The notes under the pieces: model-generated
What the model was told of the DNA's origin: nothing
The model's input: the letters and a program-made list of their open reading frames with translations, nothing else
Database searches by the model: none
Shown here: positions 9,096-16,681 of the stretch, in pieces
Layout of the letters: each line of letters starts with the position of its first letter
Numbering within the stretch: the first letter of the stretch is position 1
DNA from: Fibrobacter sp. UWR3
Lineage (GTDB): Bacteria; Fibrobacterota; Fibrobacteria; Fibrobacterales; Fibrobacteraceae
Direction of reading: 5' to 3'
DNA: 64,000 nt
Assembly: GCF_900143055.1 (NCBI RefSeq)
Contig: NZ_FRCW01000005.1
Span: 269,202-333,201 of the forward strand
Translations under genes and position numbers: made by a program

Positions 9096-9941
9096 TTAGA
9101 GTTCGAGGAAGGCCTTCAGGTCGTCCATGCGGCGCTTCGCCATCTCGACTCCGTGCTCGTAGGACTCGTTCATCTTGTCCATGTCGGTATCGAACTGGTC
9201 GCACAGTTCTATGAGGGGGCGAACCAGGAACAGCCTCCCCTCCTTCTCGAGTTTCTCCATCTGCACGAACATCTTCTCGTAACGCTTGAGACGCACCATC
9301 AGGGCGCGGAAAAGTTCGGGGTACTTGCGCTTGTACATCGGGTTGAGGATTGCGCGGTACTTGCGGAAATCCGTCACGGCCTCGCCCGGGTAATGCGTCG
9401 AAACAGCCACCACCTTGTCGCAGCCCTTCTCGAAGGCGCGCTCATACGGGATAGGGACCGTAATGCAGCCGTCGGCGTAGTGCTTGCCGTCGAGAGATGC
9501 CATCGGGAAAATCATCGGGAGGGCGCAGCTCGCGCTAATCAGGTCCAGAAGGCGCTTCTTGTCTTGCCTTTCGGACTTGAACTCGGCGCGGCCGGTCTCA
9601 CAGCAGGTGAGACCGATTTCGAATTCAATCTTGGAATTCCGGTAGGCCTCGAAATCGAGCGGCATCTTGCCGTCGGCCGCGAGGTAATTCAATGCGTGAA
9701 ATTCCTTCTGGATTCCGATAAACTTGCTCGCCCATTTTTTGCCCTCTTGCAGGCGTGTCGGGAGAACGATAAACTTGAGCCTTCCCTGCTGGCGGGTAAT
9801 GAAGTTCACCGCCGCGTGCGCACCGGCGGAAACGCCCGCAACGTAATTGAAGTCTATACCCTCGTCGAACCAGGTGTCCAGCACTCCTGCGCTGAACATC
9901 GTCTGGCGCGAGCCTCCTTCCAGCACCAACCCCGCCTTCAC
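9096..9941 (-). CDS. Patatin-like phospholipase (RssA type)
   Basis: 281 residues. The N-terminus has the oxyanion-type glycine stretch 'LVLEGGSRQT', the nucleophile elbow G-V-S-A-G with Ser38, and the partner Asp157 in 'YADGC'. Together these form the patatin Ser-Asp dyad of acyl hydrolases. No signal peptide is seen, so it is probably cytoplasmic. Its start codon overlaps the end of plsC by four bases (ATGA), showing translational coupling. It is the last gene of the ACP-ketosynthase operon, where it may release or remodel the acyl product. Substrate is inferred only. Confidence 0.88.
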   Translation of the reverse strand: MKAGLVLEGGSRQTMFSAGVLDTWFDEGIDFNYVAGVSAGAHAAVNFITRQQGRLKFIVLPTRLQEGKKWASKFIGIQKEFHALNYLAADGKMPLDFEAYRNSKIEFEIGLTCCETGRAEFKSERQDKKRLLDLISASCALPMIFPMASLDGKHYADGCITVPIPYERAFEKGCDKVVAVSTHYPGEAVTDFRKYRAILNPMYKRKYPELFRALMVRLKRYEKMFVQMEKLEKEGRLFLVRPLIELCDQFDTDMDKMNESYEHGVEMAKRRMDDLKAFLEL

Positions 9942-10723
9942 GCATTCCCCCTATTGTCATCCCCGGCCTGACCGGGCGGACAGCACTTAGAGCTTTGCTC
10001 TTTAGTGCGCATGGCCTCCAAGGTGGGGATCTGTTCGGACGGAGTTTCTGCCGCAATGGGCAAAACCGGCGGTTCGGCAACGCCGAGCGCACGCTGCTTG
10101 AGCGTCCAAACCTTCTGGCGGAAATACTCACTGCGTTCGGCCAGATGCTTCGAAGAAGGTATGCCCTTCACGCGCTCGATTTTTTCGGGCTCGCCCACGA
10201 CTATGCGGGTGCGGCGCCCTATCTTGTACACACCTTCAAGGCCCACCGAAAGCACGGGAGCGCCCGTACTACGCGCAAGGAAAGCAAAGCCCGTCTTGAA
10301 TTCGTTCAGCAGGCCATCGTAACGGCACTTGCCCTCGGGGAAAATAATGACGTTGTTCCCCTTTTCAAGTTCGCGCTTCGCTAGCAAGGCCCATTCGGTA
10401 TCCAGGTTAAAACGGTCGCAGGGAATCACGCACTTGACACGCGTCAAAGCCCAGCTGAAATGCGGGGCTTCCACCTGGTCCTTCGCCACCACGATGCTCT
10501 TCTTGTGGAAAAAGATGGCAAGCATCATGAGGGGGTCCCACATGCTGGTATGGTTCGCGATAATAACCGAGGGCGTCTTGAGCCGCGGGGACTTTACCGA
10601 ACCCGCAAAAGTAATCTTCGGGCGGTACGCCACCAGCAGGTAAACGCGCACGGTGTATATCACGACCACCATGACGAACTGCATAAAAAGTTCAAACAGA
10701 AAATTTTTCTTCTTTACTTTCAC
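9938..10723 (-). CDS. PlsC-family acyltransferase with repeat-derived tail
   Basis: 261 residues. An N-terminal membrane helix (about 10-32) is followed by the acyltransferase motifs NHTSMWDP (57-64, HX4D) and 'FPEGKCRYDG' (128-137). Such enzymes transfer an acyl chain from ACP or CoA to a glycerolipid or other hydroxyl. The last ~20 residues (from 'KEQSSKCCPPG' to the stop) are encoded by palindromic repeat DNA at about 9956-10010, so the tail is probably a late, non-conserved addition. It is co-transcribed with fabZ upstream (60-base gap with a class B repeat) and the patatin gene downstream. Confidence 0.88.
   Translation of the reverse strand: MKVKKKNFLFELFMQFVMVVVIYTVRVYLLVAYRPKITFAGSVKSPRLKTPSVIIANHTSMWDPLMMLAIFFHKKSIVVAKDQVEAPHFSWALTRVKCVIPCDRFNLDTEWALLAKRELEKGNNVIIFPEGKCRYDGLLNEFKTGFAFLARSTGAPVLSVGLEGVYKIGRRTRIVVGEPEKIERVKGIPSSKHLAERSEYFRQKVWTLKQRALGVAEPPVLPIAAETPSEQIPTLEAMRTKEQSSKCCPPGQAGDDNRGNA
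9953..10010. repeat. Palindromic repeats inside the 3' end of plsC
   Basis: 'GTCATCCCCGGCCTGACCGGG' type hairpin followed by GCACTTAGAGC-ttt-GCTCTTTAGTGC. Both are translated as the tail of the PlsC protein. Confidence 0.7.
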
Positions 10724-10733
10724 TTTATTTACA

Positions 10734-10774
10734 GATCCTTCGACTACGGGCTTCGCCCTGCGCTCAGGATGACA
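10734..10774. repeat. Palindromic repeat, class B (GATCCTTCGACT...CGCTCAGGATGACA)
   Basis: 41 bases with inner stem GGGC-ttc-GCCC; lies between fabZ and plsC. Other copies: 27209-27245 (in tilS) and 47332-47374. Confidence 0.85.
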
Positions 10775-10783
10775 GCGGGAATA

Positions 10784-11230
10784 CTATTTCCCCAAAGATT
10801 CCTTGGGAATGCTCGTAAACGTCAGCGCACCCTTCGCGTGCACGTTGCCGTTCACCTTCACGATGCAGTCAAAACCAACGAGAACGCCACCGCCCTTCGT
10901 CTTGTTCACGGTAATTTCGAGCTGGTCGCCGGGAATTACCGGCTTCACGAACTTGAACCCGTCAATCTTCAAAAGCACGTAGAGGTTCTTTTCCAAATCC
11001 TCTGCGGGCTTCTCGATAACGAGGGAGCAGAGCTGCGCGCAACTTTCCACGATAAGCACGCCCGGCATAATGGGCGTCTGCGGGAAGTGACCCGTAAAGT
11101 ACGGTTCGTTCACGCTCACATTCTTAATGCCCACGGCAGATTCATTCGGCACGAGTTCCGAGACCTTCTCGATCATCTGGAACGGCGGGCGCTGTGCAAT
11201 CTTTTCGCTGATTTCAAAAATGTTCATCAT
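10784..11230 (-). CDS. fabZ: 3-hydroxyacyl-ACP dehydratase, FabZ type
   Basis: 148 residues, a single hot-dog domain. The signature 'FTGHFPQTPIMPGVLIVE' carries the catalytic His48; 'ESCAQL' provides the acidic partner on the central helix. It dehydrates 3-hydroxyacyl-ACP to the trans-2-enoyl form. The start ATG overlaps the fabG stop by four bases. In this operon it probably serves the dedicated ketosynthase rather than general fatty-acid synthesis. Confidence 0.92.
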   Translation of the reverse strand: MMNIFEISEKIAQRPPFQMIEKVSELVPNESAVGIKNVSVNEPYFTGHFPQTPIMPGVLIVESCAQLCSLVIEKPAEDLEKNLYVLLKIDGFKFVKPVIPGDQLEITVNKTKGGGVLVGFDCIVKVNGNVHAKGALTFTSIPKESLGK

Positions 11231-11958
11231 AGAGAAAGGCCTCCATCGAGCACGAACACCTGGCCCGTCACGTAGGCGAACTGGTCAGACGCGAGCGCAG
11301 ACACGATGTTCGCGACTTCGTCTGCGGTACCGAAGCGCTTGAGAGGAATCTTTTCCACATAGCCCTTGCGGGTCTCTTCGGGGATAGCCTCAATCATCTC
11401 GGTCGCGATAAAGCCGGGAGCCACGGCATTCACGCGGATACCGAAACCGCCGAGTTCCTTCGCGAGGGTCTGCGTGAGGGAGTTCACCGCACCCTTCGTG
11501 GCGCTATAGACAGCCTGACCGGCGAGCGCGAACTTGGAGGAGACGGAGCTCATGTTGATAATCACACCGGACTTCTGCTTGTACATCTTCACCGCAACCT
11601 GCTGGGCGCAGTAGAAGTAGCCCTTCACGTTCAGGTCGAAGCACTTGTCGAGCGTTTCGGGGTTCATCATCATCAGGTATTCGTCGCGCACGATGCCCGC
11701 ATTGTTCACGAGCACGTCGATGCGGCCGTAGGCCTTGAACACCTCGCGCACCATGACCTTCACCTGCGAGAGGTCGGCCACGTTCGCCTTGTAAATCATG
11801 CCATCACCACCCTCGGCCTTAATCTGGTCGAGCGTCTGCTGCGCGGCCTCGTCGGAACTGGAGTAGTTCACCACGACCGTGTAGCCATCACGGGCAAGGC
11901 GCAAGGCACAAGCCTTGCCGATTCCCTTCGATGCACCTGTAACGAGAGCAACTTTCAT
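11227..11958 (-). CDS. fabG: 3-oxoacyl-ACP reductase, FabG type
   Basis: 243 residues, classical short-chain dehydrogenase. The NADP site is 'GASKGIG' (8-14), 'NNAG' sits near 85-88, and the catalytic triad is Ser138, Tyr151 and Lys155 ('YSATKGA'). The C-terminus 'VTGQVFVLDGGLSL' is typical of FabG. It reduces 3-oxoacyl-ACP. It starts 16 bases after the ketosynthase stop and overlaps fabZ, so the two are tightly coupled. Confidence 0.94.
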   Translation of the reverse strand: MKVALVTGASKGIGKACALRLARDGYTVVVNYSSSDEAAQQTLDQIKAEGGDGMIYKANVADLSQVKVMVREVFKAYGRIDVLVNNAGIVRDEYLMMMNPETLDKCFDLNVKGYFYCAQQVAVKMYKQKSGVIINMSSVSSKFALAGQAVYSATKGAVNSLTQTLAKELGGFGIRVNAVAPGFIATEMIEAIPEETRKGYVEKIPLKRFGTADEVANIVSALASDQFAYVTGQVFVLDGGLSL

Positions 11959-11974
11959 TTTTGAGCCTCCCTAT

Positions 11975-14383
11975 TTAAGGATTTTTTCCAAACACGACTG
12001 CGCTGTAAGAGCCACCCGCCGCAAAAGAGATGATTAGAATTTTCTTGAGGTTCGTCGCATCGGCAGACTTGCTTGTCACGGAACCATCGCCCGCAATAAA
12101 AAAGGCGTTGTCGCAAGCAAGTTCGCCGTTCAACAGGAGCGCAGCTTCTGCGGCGGCGAGCGCGGCAGACCCCGCACGGCCTTCGCCGACACGTTCCTTG
12201 ACCTCGAACAGCGGCATCGTAGCGAGCTTGTCGCCGAACACGCGCTTGAGGGCACCCTTCTCGATATCGTCGATACGCTTGCAGCCGTTCGCGAATCCGC
12301 AAACCGCATCGATATCGGCGGCAGAGAGGCCCGCATCGGCCAGGGCGTCGTTGATAGCCTTGTCGAGCGCCTCGTCAGAACCAGCGAGCTTGCCGAACTT
12401 CACGTTCTTGCGGCCATGGCCAAACCCGAGCGCATAGCAATAGACCTTCGCACCGCGGGCCTTCGCGTAATCCTCTTCCTCGAGCATTATCGACACAGAG
12501 CCGTCGCCCACCACGAAGCCTTCGTTTTCGGCAAAGGGTGCGACCACATCGCCTGCGGCAACACCGAGCTTCTGGGCGAATTCGGTAATAATCGGCAGGT
12601 TCTCGTCGGTACCGGTCGCCATCATCGCCTTTTCCTGGCCGTCGTGGATGACGTTCATGGAGTAACCGATGCTGTCGAGACCGGAAAGCGGGCCCGTCGT
12701 AATCGTGACACCGTAGCCCTTGATGCCGGAGCAAATCGAGAGGTAACCACCGGCGGCGTTGTAAACCGTGTGCGGGAACTTGAACGCGGAACCGCCCGCG
12801 TTGCCCGCCTCGGCAATCAGTTCCTCGAAATCGTAGGTAGCACCGAGACCGCCCTCGCTGGTCCCCACGATAATGCCGATATCCTTCGCGTTGTCGTCGG
12901 TCACCTGGAATGCGGAATCCTGCAGAGCGCGCATGCCCGAAACCGTCTGGAGCTGGCCCAGGTTATCGAGCTTGCGGTAGAACGCCATCTTGATGCCAAG
13001 TTCCTTGTAATCCTCGAGCGCGATGGTCGAATGCACCGAAGCGCTCTCGGGCTTCTTGCCCGCCTTTACGGCATCCAGGTAGGCAGCCTTGCTGTTGCCG
13101 AGCGGAGACACGATTCCAAGACCGGTCACCGCAATTTTCTTCGCCTTGGCGGACTGGGCGGAAACTTCGCCCGGCACCTTCGAGAACACGATGGCGGCGT
13201 TCGTGCCGCCGAATGCCACGTTGTTGCTCAACACGCACTTGAGTTCCTTGTGGCGGGCCTTGTTCTGCACAAAGTCGAGAGCGCCCACCTTCTCCTTGAG
13301 GGCGGCGGACTGTTCCTCGGTATAGGGGAACGTCGGGAGCACCGTATCGGTCGTAAGCGCCTTGATGCTGAAAACCGCCTCGATGGCACCCGCGGCGCCC
13401 AGGCAGTGGCCCGTCATCACCTTCGTGGAACTCACGCTCACGTTCGCATTGTCTTCGCCAAAGAAATTCTTGAAAGCCGTAATTTCAGCATTGTCGTTCT
13501 TGCCCGTGCCGGTACCGTGAGCGTTCACGTAACCGATATCGGACTTGTCGATGCCGGAGTTCTTGACGGCGCGGTTGATGGCCTCCATCAGGCACACGCC
13601 ATCTTCGCGCGGGGCAGTAATGTGGTTCGCGTCGCTCGTGACGCCGGAGCCGAGCACTTCGCAATAAGTCTTCGCGCTGCGCTTCTGGGCATGTTCGTAG
13701 GATTCCACGATGACGATACCCGCACCTTCACCGAGCGTGATGCCGTTACAACGGTTAAACGGGGAGCAGCCGTTCTCGTCGAGTGCATGAAGCGAAAGGA
13801 AGCCGGAATACGGCACGGAAGCGAAGGAATCCGCACCGCCCGCAATCACCACGTCGGCCTTGCCCGCGCGGATGAGGTCGCAGGCGACCGCGATAGAAAT
13901 CGTACCCGCCGCACACGCATTCGCCACGTTCGTCACGATGCCGCCCGCGCCACAGGTTTCTGCCACCTGGCTTGCAATGGATGCAATCGGCATCTTCGCA
14001 ATTTCTGCGGCATCGCGCCCGTGCTGGTGATACTGTTCAATGGAAAGCACGCCACCCACGCAACTGCCGATAACTACGCTCACGCGCTGGTCGTCACCAA
14101 AATTAGAAAGCCCCGCATCGGCGAGGGCCTCGTTCGCGGCCTTGATGCAGAGCTTCGAGACGCGGTCCTTCTCTTCGGGGGCGTCAATCTGGTCGAGCGT
14201 GTCACACTTGACTTCGGCAGCCAAGTCCGCGTAGCAGTTCTTTGTATCTAGGGAAGTCGTCTTGTGGATTCCCGAAACGGATTCTAAAGCACTCTTCCAG
14301 GTTTCTTCGACATTGTTACCGACGGCGCAAATTACGCCCAGGCCAGTAACTACACAGCGACGTTCATCAGGTGTCATATCCAT
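11975..14383 (-). CDS. Fused ketosynthase and chain-length-factor-like protein
   Basis: About 800 residues, two thiolase-fold ketosynthase domains in one chain. Numbered from the upstream in-frame ATG at 14413, domain 1 (about 18-415) keeps the full triad: Cys167 in 'NACAAG', His299 in 'HGTGTG', His336 in 'GHCLGAAGA'. Domain 2 (about 425-812) starts with 'IAVTGLGIVSPLG' but has TTGPLSG (572-578) where the Cys should be and lacks both His motifs. That is the pattern of a KS-alpha/CLF pair, normally two proteins. Such pairs build long or polyene chains on an ACP. The ATG at 14383 or 14377 has TGGA before it. Confidence 0.9.
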   Translation of the reverse strand: MDMTPDERRCVVTGLGVICAVGNNVEETWKSALESVSGIHKTTSLDTKNCYADLAAEVKCDTLDQIDAPEEKDRVSKLCIKAANEALADAGLSNFGDDQRVSVVIGSCVGGVLSIEQYHQHGRDAAEIAKMPIASIASQVAETCGAGGIVTNVANACAAGTISIAVACDLIRAGKADVVIAGGADSFASVPYSGFLSLHALDENGCSPFNRCNGITLGEGAGIVIVESYEHAQKRSAKTYCEVLGSGVTSDANHITAPREDGVCLMEAINRAVKNSGIDKSDIGYVNAHGTGTGKNDNAEITAFKNFFGEDNANVSVSSTKVMTGHCLGAAGAIEAVFSIKALTTDTVLPTFPYTEEQSAALKEKVGALDFVQNKARHKELKCVLSNNVAFGGTNAAIVFSKVPGEVSAQSAKAKKIAVTGLGIVSPLGNSKAAYLDAVKAGKKPESASVHSTIALEDYKELGIKMAFYRKLDNLGQLQTVSGMRALQDSAFQVTDDNAKDIGIIVGTSEGGLGATYDFEELIAEAGNAGGSAFKFPHTVYNAAGGYLSICSGIKGYGVTITTGPLSGLDSIGYSMNVIHDGQEKAMMATGTDENLPIITEFAQKLGVAAGDVVAPFAENEGFVVGDGSVSIMLEEEDYAKARGAKVYCYALGFGHGRKNVKFGKLAGSDEALDKAINDALADAGLSAADIDAVCGFANGCKRIDDIEKGALKRVFGDKLATMPLFEVKERVGEGRAGSAALAAAEAALLLNGELACDNAFFIAGDGSVTSKSADATNLKKILIISFAAGGSYSAVVFGKNP

Positions 14384-14442
14384 TCCAAAAAAAAACAGGT
14401 TAGTGGTTGCCACGTCACCTTTAATATCTACGCAAGCGCTGG

Positions 14443-14472
14443 TGATCCCATCGCCTACGGCTCCAGGATAAC
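14443..14472. repeat. Decayed palindromic repeat between ACP and ketosynthase genes
   Basis: GATCCCATCGCC...CTCCAGGATAACA keeps the ends of the class C repeats but the centre has drifted. Confidence 0.5.
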
Positions 14473-14505
14473 AGCACCGAAGAATGCGCTTGATAGGGCG
14501 ACGAA

Positions 14506-14751
14506 TTAAGCCTTGTGGCTTTCGATGTAAGCGGCGATGGTATCGATGCTCTGGAAGTTTTCCTTCGCGACACCGGTCATGGACACGCCGAAGTTGGAAT
14601 CCACGAAGGAAATGATTTCGAGGGAATCGACGGAATCGAGACCGATTTCTTCGCCAAAGAGCGGGGTGTCGAACTGGAGAACGTCGCCATCTACGCCGAG
14701 ATCGGACATAAAGAAGGCCTTGAGCTTGCTTTTCATTTCTTCGTTTGCCAT
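14506..14751 (-). CDS. Acyl carrier protein
   Basis: 81 residues. The phosphopantetheine attachment is Ser40 in 'IGLDSVDSLEI'. The protein is acidic, as ACPs are. It is the first gene of the minus-strand operon, directly upstream of the fused ketosynthase, and is probably the dedicated carrier for that pathway. A good promoter lies upstream: TTGAGT, 17 bases, TATCTTTG (14786-14793). Confidence 0.92.
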   Translation of the reverse strand: MANEEMKSKLKAFFMSDLGVDGDVLQFDTPLFGEEIGLDSVDSLEIISFVDSNFGVSMTGVAKENFQSIDTIAAYIESHKA

Positions 14752-14785
14752 TGTTTCCTCTCTAAAAAAAGATGAATTTTCCGCA

Positions 14786-14816
14786 CAAAGATAGAAAAAA
14801 AATGCCTTTTACTCAA
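14786..14816 (-). promoter_or_regulatory. Promoter of the ACP-ketosynthase operon
   Basis: On the minus strand: TTGAGT, 17-base spacer, TATCTTTG at 14793-14786; 35 bases before the ACP start. Confidence 0.65.
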
Positions 14817-14980
14817 AAAATCAAGAAAATTTCGGATAAAAAGCAAAATACATAGATTAAAGGAAAGTCCCCATACGCATGTTTACGACTTATTTTTATG
14901 AAACATTGATATAAGTTTGAATAATGCAAAATTTTTTCTACATTTTCGCTCGAAATAATCAAAAAAAGGACAAAATAACC

Positions 14981-16525
14981 ATGTGGGATAAGTCTTATCT
15001 CGAGAAACTCAACGAATACAAGGAAAAATCCATTGCGGGCGGCGGAGCCGCACGTGTCGAAAAGCAGCACTCGCAAGGCAAGCTTACCGCCCGCGAACGC
15101 CTCGAAATTCTCTTTGACAAGGGCACGTTCCGCGAAATCGGCGCCCTCCGCGTTTCTACGAGCCTCGATTTGCCCGAATCCAAGCGCATTTTTGGCGACG
15201 GCGTCGTGACCGGCTACGGCAAGGTGAACGGCAGGACCGTCTACGTGGCATCGCAGGACTTCACCGTTAGCGGCGGCTCCCTCGGGTCTGCCCACGCGAA
15301 GAAGATTTGCCAGGCGATGGACCTCGCTCTCGAATCCATGTCCCCGTTCGTGTGCATCAACGACGGCGGTGGCGCCCGCATCGAAGAAGGCGTGAATTCC
15401 CTCGACGGCTACAGCGGCATCTTTACCCGCAACACGCTCGCCTCGGGCATCATCCCGCAGATTTCCGTAATCCTCGGACCCTGTGCCGGTGGCGCCTGCT
15501 ACTCCCCCGCCATTACCGACTTTATCTTCATGACCGAAAAGACGAGCCAGATGTTCATCACGGGCCCGGGCGTCGTGAAGGCTGTGACCGCAGAGACGGT
15601 CTCCCCCGAAGGCCTCGGCGGTGCAGGCGTGCACTCCACCAAGTCCGGTGTTTCGCACTTTGTATGTAAGGACGACAAGGAAACCCTCGAAGCCGTGCGC
15701 AACCTGCTCAGCTACCTGCCGCAGTCGAACCTCGAGAAGCCTCCCGTCGCCGAAAAGTCGAAGGCCGTCGACAAGTCGAAGGAAATCGAGGAAATCGTCC
15801 CCGACAACTTCAAGAAGGGCTACGATGTTCGCGAAGTCATCGCGACTTTCGCCGACAAGGAAAGCTTCCTTGAAATCCAGAAGGACTTCGCCCGCAACGT
15901 GGTCATCGGTTTCGCCCGTATGGACGGTAACGTCGTGGGCATCGTCGCGAACCAGCCGAACTTCATCGCAGGTTCGCTCGACGTGGATGCTAGCGACAAG
16001 GCAAGCCGTTTCGTGCGCTTCTGCGACTGCTTCAACATTCCTATCCTCACGCTGGAAGACGTTCCGGGCTACATGCCGGGCACCAAGCAGGAACACAACG
16101 GCATCATCCGTCACGGCGCAAAGCTCTTGTATGCCTACGCCGAAGCGACCGTGCCTAAGGTGACGCTTATCCTCCGCAAGGCATACGGTGGCGCCTATAT
16201 CGCCATGAACAGCAAGAACCTCGGCGCCGACTACGTGTTCGCACTCCCGATTGCACAGCTCGCCGTGATGGGCGCTGAAGGTGCCGTCGACATCCTTCAT
16301 AGGAAGGAAATCGCCGCCTCCGCCACCCCGCAGGAAACGCGCAAGCAGCTCATTGCCGAATACGAGGCGAAGTACCTCAACCCGTATATCGCCGCGAAGA
16401 ACGGCTACATCGACGAGGTGATTTCGCCCGCGAACGTGCGCGACCGCCTGGCCACCGCCTTCGACTACCTCAAGAACAAGAAGAAGGCAAGGCTCTGGAG
16501 GAAGCACGGGAACATCCCGCTGTAG
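14981..16525 (+). CDS. Biotin-dependent acyl-CoA carboxyltransferase (MmdA/PccB type)
   Basis: 514 residues from the ATG at 14981, preceded by AAAGGA. A crotonase-fold carboxyltransferase with two halves. The N-half has 'GGGAARVEKQHSQGKLTARERL', 'SGGSLGSAHAKK' and 'INDGGGARIEEGV'; the C-half has 'DVPGYMPGTKQEHNGIIRHGAKLL' and 'LRKAYGGAYIAMNSK'. The ending 'KHGNIPL' is typical of methylmalonyl-CoA decarboxylase alpha or propionyl-CoA carboxylase beta. It moves CO2 between carboxybiotin and an acyl-CoA. The biotin carrier, biotin carboxylase or decarboxylase membrane subunits are not nearby, so direction and partner cannot be fixed. Confidence 0.92.
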   Translation: MWDKSYLEKLNEYKEKSIAGGGAARVEKQHSQGKLTARERLEILFDKGTFREIGALRVSTSLDLPESKRIFGDGVVTGYGKVNGRTVYVASQDFTVSGGSLGSAHAKKICQAMDLALESMSPFVCINDGGGARIEEGVNSLDGYSGIFTRNTLASGIIPQISVILGPCAGGACYSPAITDFIFMTEKTSQMFITGPGVVKAVTAETVSPEGLGGAGVHSTKSGVSHFVCKDDKETLEAVRNLLSYLPQSNLEKPPVAEKSKAVDKSKEIEEIVPDNFKKGYDVREVIATFADKESFLEIQKDFARNVVIGFARMDGNVVGIVANQPNFIAGSLDVDASDKASRFVRFCDCFNIPILTLEDVPGYMPGTKQEHNGIIRHGAKLLYAYAEATVPKVTLILRKAYGGAYIAMNSKNLGADYVFALPIAQLAVMGAEGAVDILHRKEIAASATPQETRKQLIAEYEAKYLNPYIAAKNGYIDEVISPANVRDRLATAFDYLKNKKKARLWRKHGNIPL

Positions 16526-16562
16526 ATTCTATCGCGTGGCCATGCCACGCTCCAGAATGACA
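16525..16562. repeat. Palindromic repeat, class C, touching the carboxyltransferase stop
   Basis: GATTCTATCG at the left and CTCCAGAATGACA at the right flank the stem CGTGGC-cat-GCCACG. The stop codon shares its last base with the repeat. Confidence 0.75.
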
Positions 16563-16591
16563 GCAAGATAGTCGCTCCTGAATGACAAATA

Positions 16592-16619
16592 GCCCCGCGA
16601 AAGCGGGGCCATTTTTTTT
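16592..16619 (+). terminator. Intrinsic terminator after the carboxyltransferase
   Basis: GCCCCGC-gaaa-GCGGGGC followed by CATTTTTTTT. Confidence 0.92.
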
Positions 16620-16681
16620 GCAAAAAGAGCAATGCTTATATGCAAATGGAGCGATGCGCCACCTTGCTCTTAAGGACTTGT

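Noticed and set aside
12416..14251. 611-codon plus-strand frame opposite the ketosynthase
   Set aside because: Antisense shadow; low-complexity His/Arg/Val content.
9096..14751. Firm assignment as an aryl-polyene cluster
   Set aside because: Aryl-starter enzymes, thioesterase and exporter genes are missing; only the KS-CLF logic is shared.
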